Source: Anodontia alba
Lineage: Eukaryota; Mollusca; Bivalvia; Lucinida; Lucinidae
Assembly (NCBI GenBank): GCA_964016985.1
Contig: OZ024826.1
Span: forward strand, 58,170,235 to 58,234,234
Direction of reading: 5' to 3'
Length of the DNA stretch: 64,000 bases
The translations under genes and the position numbers were made by a program. Positions 28,801-34,900 of the stretch are shown here, piece after piece (position 1 is the stretch's first letter; the number at the start of each line of letters is the position of its first letter). The notes below the pieces were generated by a model. That model was not told where the DNA came from, ran no database searches, and was given only the letters and a program-made list of their open reading frames with translations.

Positions 28801-31800
28801 TCGTTCTTTTGTGTGGTCTTTATTTCCAAAGGGCAACCTTACTTCACTGTTGCTGGTGTTACGTGCCGTGTGGCGGCCCTAAAACGTCTCCCCGTACTTA
28901 GTACAGACTATCAATTAGGGAGCGTTAACAGCCTTGCACACTTCATTGTTGTATATGAAGAGACTTAATAAAACCGAGTCTCCGATTTTCTTGTCTTGTT
29001 TCGAAAGGCAACATTTTAGAAGAATCGTTTGGCATTATCAAATATTGTACGGGCATGTTTGCGATGTCTAAAATTGTGAAAAAATAATGAGACACCGCTT
29101 TTTCTTTTTTTCTTTCTTTTTTTTTTTGTTTGTTTCTTTACATATGAAATAGAGGATTAAATATTTATGAAACTGGACTATTTGAATTCCAAACGAGATT
29201 ATTTTACTGGCTCGAAACCCGCCACCATTAAGTCCCGGCGAATCGTAAAAGCGAGTGATGACGAAGTGCTTGTATCAAACCGCCAAACGGCCGACATAAA
29301 TAGTTTTCCATTTTTTTCTATAGAAAAATAGCGAATACGGTTACTAAGAAGAACTCCTTCCACAACTTTACAGGGCCCCTGAGTCTACCATCACATTAAT
29401 GAACGTTCACAGGTCTACCTAAGAATACCAAAGAAGTAAGGTCATGACCAAGATCGAACGCTGCTTTTTACCTATCAAACACTGGAACTAGAAAACGAAC
29501 ACATACAAGATTACATTGCCTCTGCTCTCTCGGCAATACGAAGACAACAGATCGACTGATGAAAAATATAAGTAAGTTTGTTATTACCCATTGTTGTTAT
29601 TATACTAAATTATATGCAGGTCGTCCATAAACCACTTTGATTTGAGCCAATCAAAGCTCTCGTTACATTTTTCTGTCACCTAAAGACAGTATAATTAAAA
29701 TCTCGGACCCATCAATACCGGTATTGATGGGTCCGAGTTAAAATGTAACAAATAAGATTACTTAGCAGTCTTCCGCAATTTTCTAAGGCCCCTGAATATT
29801 TCATTAAATTGAAGAACGTTCTCAGACCAGGGTGCTTTGGGGTATTTAGGCGCACCATTGTTTCAGTCGGGGTTAGATGCAACGTGGATAATCTGAGTGC
29901 TTAGACAGTCTGGAGGAAGGCAGTGACGTCACATTAAATGGTCGCCATGCGGTGTCGTGCATCCTGGAGTAAAGTCAGCGACATTAGAAGCTAGTCTTGT
30001 GGGTGTCTTAGGTTGGGATTAAATACAATGCGAATAATCTGTATGCACAGTCTGGGATAAAGCCGGTGACAAAATGTCTTCGTCGGATGCCTTGAGGTGT
30101 TTATGCGCACCATAGTTTTGGTATGCTGTCTTACCACATCTATTCTGCGTGCACAGTCTGGAGTAAAGGCGAAGACACCCAAGGGTTGTCCTGGCGTGTC
30201 GTATGGTGCTTAGGGGTGTTTAGGCACACCGTAGCTTTGGTATCCCGTCTTATTACGATGACTACATGTAATAATTTATAAATATTGTTAAACTTTTTTT
30301 TTTATTTTTTTATTTAAAATTTTTATTCAAGGTTAAATATTGACATGCCCTTTTTATTTTCCTAACTGTGATAAATGAGACATAATACATGCTTACTTTT
30401 CCCTACATGTATATCACTTGCTAGTGTGATTGCTGACCATTTAAACTAATAAAGAAAATTCGAGGAAAAACCTTATTCACAGAACATAGCGTACCAAAAA
30501 AACAGTCAAGACATCACAGAATGGTGTGCTTTGGGTAAATATCTGTCGAAAAGTAATAATAAAGATATCACATGCATGGAAGGCATGTGCTACAGGTAAA
30601 CTAGCATAACCTTTGAACAGACAGAATTTCGTTTCATATTTCCAGTAAAATGATTCTTTTCGATTACTATTTCACTGCAACAAAATTCATTATTTACTTT
30701 TATTATTATTCGATCTTTAAAAAGTTACATAATTTTAACCTTGCCTCGAAGGATATCCATTCACTACTGGGGTTTTTACAGTCACTGATCTGAGCTAGGC
30801 TCAAACCTGCAGCATTCAGCACCGCAACCAATAAGTTCGTAACTCTCGGCTATGATGCCTTCCTATCTCTTTTAACAAAAATGAGCCAGCGCACGACAAA
30901 ACCAACAAAAATGGCATTGTGCGCCCAGCGAAGACTCAGATCAGCTTGGACATCCGCCCAGTCTGATTAGAGTCTTCGCTTGCGCTCAATGGGTAGCTAA
31001 GGACCCAAGTTTTCTTCATGCGGACAGCAAAGACTCTGATCAGTCTGGGCGGATGCCCAGGCTGATCTGAGTCTTCGCTGGGTGCACATTCCATTTTGTA
31101 GGTTTTGTCGTGCGCTGGCTCAGATGTAAGTGAAGATACCAAATAAATGCCACAACGATGAAACACAGCCTTCCAGAGCTACCGACAGAAGAAGAATTGA
31201 GAAACCACAAGAACAAACGTCACATATGAAACCACCGAAGTACGAACAAAGAATAACTGCAACAGAGGAACCGCCTGGGAAGGGTCAGTAGAAAAAGGTA
31301 CAGGCTTGTGTGTATGTGTGTGTGTGTTGGGGAACTGAGGGGGGAGGGGGGGCGGGGGGGGGGGTGCTTAAATCAGTGCAGGTTACAGAAATTCAAACAT
31401 TATCTTCACTGGGTACATTTTAGATACCCAGGGAGCAAAGCTTTTTGATGCTGACAACGAATACTCTAATCAGACTGGACGGATGCGCAGGGTTTGAGTC
31501 ATCGTTGTGTGTACATGTCAGAAGGTACGTTTTCTCACGTTGAATATCATATGTTCTGAAAGTGACACCGTCCTTTTAAATGTGTTCTTAGTTTTATAGA
31601 AATACGGTTGGAAAGGTTCCGTAAATTTTCAGAGCTAAATAAAGGGAAAAAAAATCAATATAAATACATAAAAAGATAAATAAACAAATAATAATAATAG
31701 ATCTGAATAATAATAATAATAATAATGAAAATGATGACAATAATATATAAATCTGAACATAGGTAAAAAATATAACGTATTTGACCTAATTACCGCACTG

Positions 31801-31925
31801 TACGCATGGGTTTTTCAAAATTACTGAGAAAACTTGTAGTAAAATATGTATCCGCCTATACTAAGAGTAAATTAAAAAAAGGAAAAAAAAATCAGCGAGG
31901 GACTTATCTAATGATACTAATGCGA

Positions 31926-31978
<53 letters not shown>

Positions 31979-34900
31979 CGAGTTTCTTTATAAAAACATA
32001 TGTTGTGAGTGCCTATTTAATTGCATCGACAAGTCGATGCAATTCAAATGGGTACCCACATCATACGCCTTTATAACGAAGTAGACAAAAAAGTACACTG
32101 GCTGTAATTTGAAGACTACGGAATCGCTTGATGGTGAGCTTTTAGGAAAATGTGCGATAATTAGGTCGAATACGGTAAGTGAAAATACCTGGGAAAGCAA
32201 CAATCACGAAGCACAGACTTCCAGAGGCAAAGCAGAAGAGATTAGGAACAGACAATGGTGAAACAAACGCCACATTTGAAACCATTAATACAAAAATGAA
32301 CTGAAAAGGAGGAATGATCAGTAGAAAAACTCCTTGGTGTGGGAGGGTGGCTTTAACCCGCTTTACTCGCATGGAACCATGCCATTAATTCTGATGCAGC
32401 TCCAAAGTATAAACATGTGTTCGGCTCGCATAGCGGTCCACTACCTCATGAGTGAAAGATCACAGTGGAACAAATGTAATCACACACACTGTGATGAAAC
32501 AAAGCAAAGCACACAATGGCGATCTACAGACAGAAAACAAGAAATAATAACTCAATTATGAAATACAACGGACATGAACATGGTATTCCTTTTAAGTACA
32601 AAATACTTTTAAGACTCAAAGATTTCGCTACGTTAAAAATAATGAAAATTGTTTTAATAAGTTTAGCCTCAAAACCATAGCTGCACTGGAACGTTAGCCG
32701 AACAGCAATTAAAAGCAGCTCTCAGACTGCTAAATGAATTTTGCCTATCAGCTGTTGCAGTCGGATTTTGATGCTAAAATTAACATCAATATTATTGAGG
32801 CTTGTATAGGGGTGGGTGAGGGTGCGGGGCGGGGACACCAGTATCCCATATCCCTAAACGGGCAAATATACAAGATCCCTTTAAATCAATAAAAATATCT
32901 CTGAAATTACCAGCATAGATACAGACAGAAAATGTTTTTATTTGCCGCCAAGCAGATAAATGTCTTGTCTTGTATATATAGTTTTCTTCCGTAGTGGAAA
33001 CACCTTTGTGACTTTGAATTCTATCTTTTTTGCTTTTTCTCACTATTTTTTTTTTTTTTTTTTTTTCTCAAAAATTTCAATATCCCTGAAACTAATCACA
33101 GTATGTCCCTGGAAATAAAACAACTAATATCCCATATCCCTGGAAATAAAAAGGCTAATGTCCTAATCCCATATGCCTGGAAATATAAAAAGGCAAATGT
33201 CCTATATCCCTGAAACCCCTAAACAAGCTCATTGTTTGTTTGGATAGTCAATGGGTCACTCTAAACCGTTCGATAGCCGGCCTCGGTGGGTCAGTTGGAT
33301 GCGCGTCCAGCTGGTGATCAGGAAGTTGCGGGTTCGACCCCCGCCGGATCGGCAACATTCTTTTGTGAAGATTTGATCATAATATATTTTCTACGGTCAT
33401 TATCTCCCTTCCGCTGATTCAAGAAGGGTAGTTGTCAGTTGCTGGCTAAAGAATGTGCACTGCTTAACCGCTTAGAGGACTAAGCCTGTCCAGTAAAAGT
33501 GTGGTTAGGTAAACTGACCGCGCTCGACATGACCCCATTGGGTTGACTGAGCCGTAAAACCTCAAAACAAACAAACAATAAACCGTTCGACATTGGGAAT
33601 CTTTTCATATAGTCATTGTTTCTTGAAGGTCTATTATCGGACCATCCAGTATTTTAGTGTTTAGTGCACCAAACTGTTACCATACTCATTATACAAAATA
33701 TTCTTTTCTTCCCAAATCATCGTACTAACTGGAGCTCTGCAAGCTCAATATATAAGTGTCTATGAATCTTTATATTAAGACCTGATATTTTTTTCAACAC
33801 TATCGGAAACCACTAGAAGCGCCAATTCCAGTATCGAGTACAAATTGGATAGGATGACCAGTTGTGAAAAAGGTACATCAGCAGATATTTGGGCAACTAA
33901 GTTCCATACCATCCTCTACTCTCAAGCATTCTGTTACTGACCTGCACCATATTTGGGTTTTATAGATTTAAATAACGAACAGTGAAAATCCAGACCAGCC
34001 TGCGATGCGCAAGCTGGCCTGGATTTTCGTTGTTCGCATGTGTCCAAAGGCCTCGTTTGTAGAGCCATCACCCCAAATGAGTTCGCCATTGTGTGACAAT
34101 CACGCTTCAGATGCGATCAAAAATTGCGCCATAGGTCAAAATAATCTTCGTTTGATATAATAGTAGCTGATAACAAGGAATTATTGGAGTAAAATATAAT
34201 AATACAATAACTTCAGCTATAATGGGATAGAATGACAGCAGGACACGCTGCGGGGAGTAGGAATCCGTATATACCAGAAGTGCCCAGGAATCAAACACCA
34301 CTTATACTAAGCGAAGCGGTAGAAAAATGCACAGAACCAGAGCAGTAGGTCATACCCTTTACAGTTCACCTCATTCTGTTATCAAACCTGTGTTAAATAT
34401 ATAAGTCTTAGACATTTTTGTTTCGACAAAACAAGGTTGATATTTTTCGTAATTCTGCACCAAAAACATATGTTATGGCTTTCATTAGGAACACCGTTTC
34501 AAGAAAATAGCCTAGAAATTAGAAAATGTTTTTCTCTATTATCACAGATGCTTTAAGCTCTTCTAAAGAGGAAGACACAGCATGAGTTTACGTGGAGTAT
34601 TAATAACAATTTTGTTTATATTTTGTTATAGCAAATTAAATGTCACAGCTAACAACAAACGAATATATAAGGGGTTACAAAAAAAGGTGGCTTTTAGCGG
34701 CTCCTTTCAATATGCTGAATTTTGCTAAAAGTGGTGCGGCAGAAGACTTGTTAAGAAGGAATATTGGATAATTTTCTCACTTTCTCAATAAAGACATACG
34801 ATGTACATCGTATGTCTTTATTGAGAAAGTGAGAAAATTATCCAATATGTTTTAATACAAAAAAAATATTCGAAAATTACTACCAAATACTCCTCCTTAA

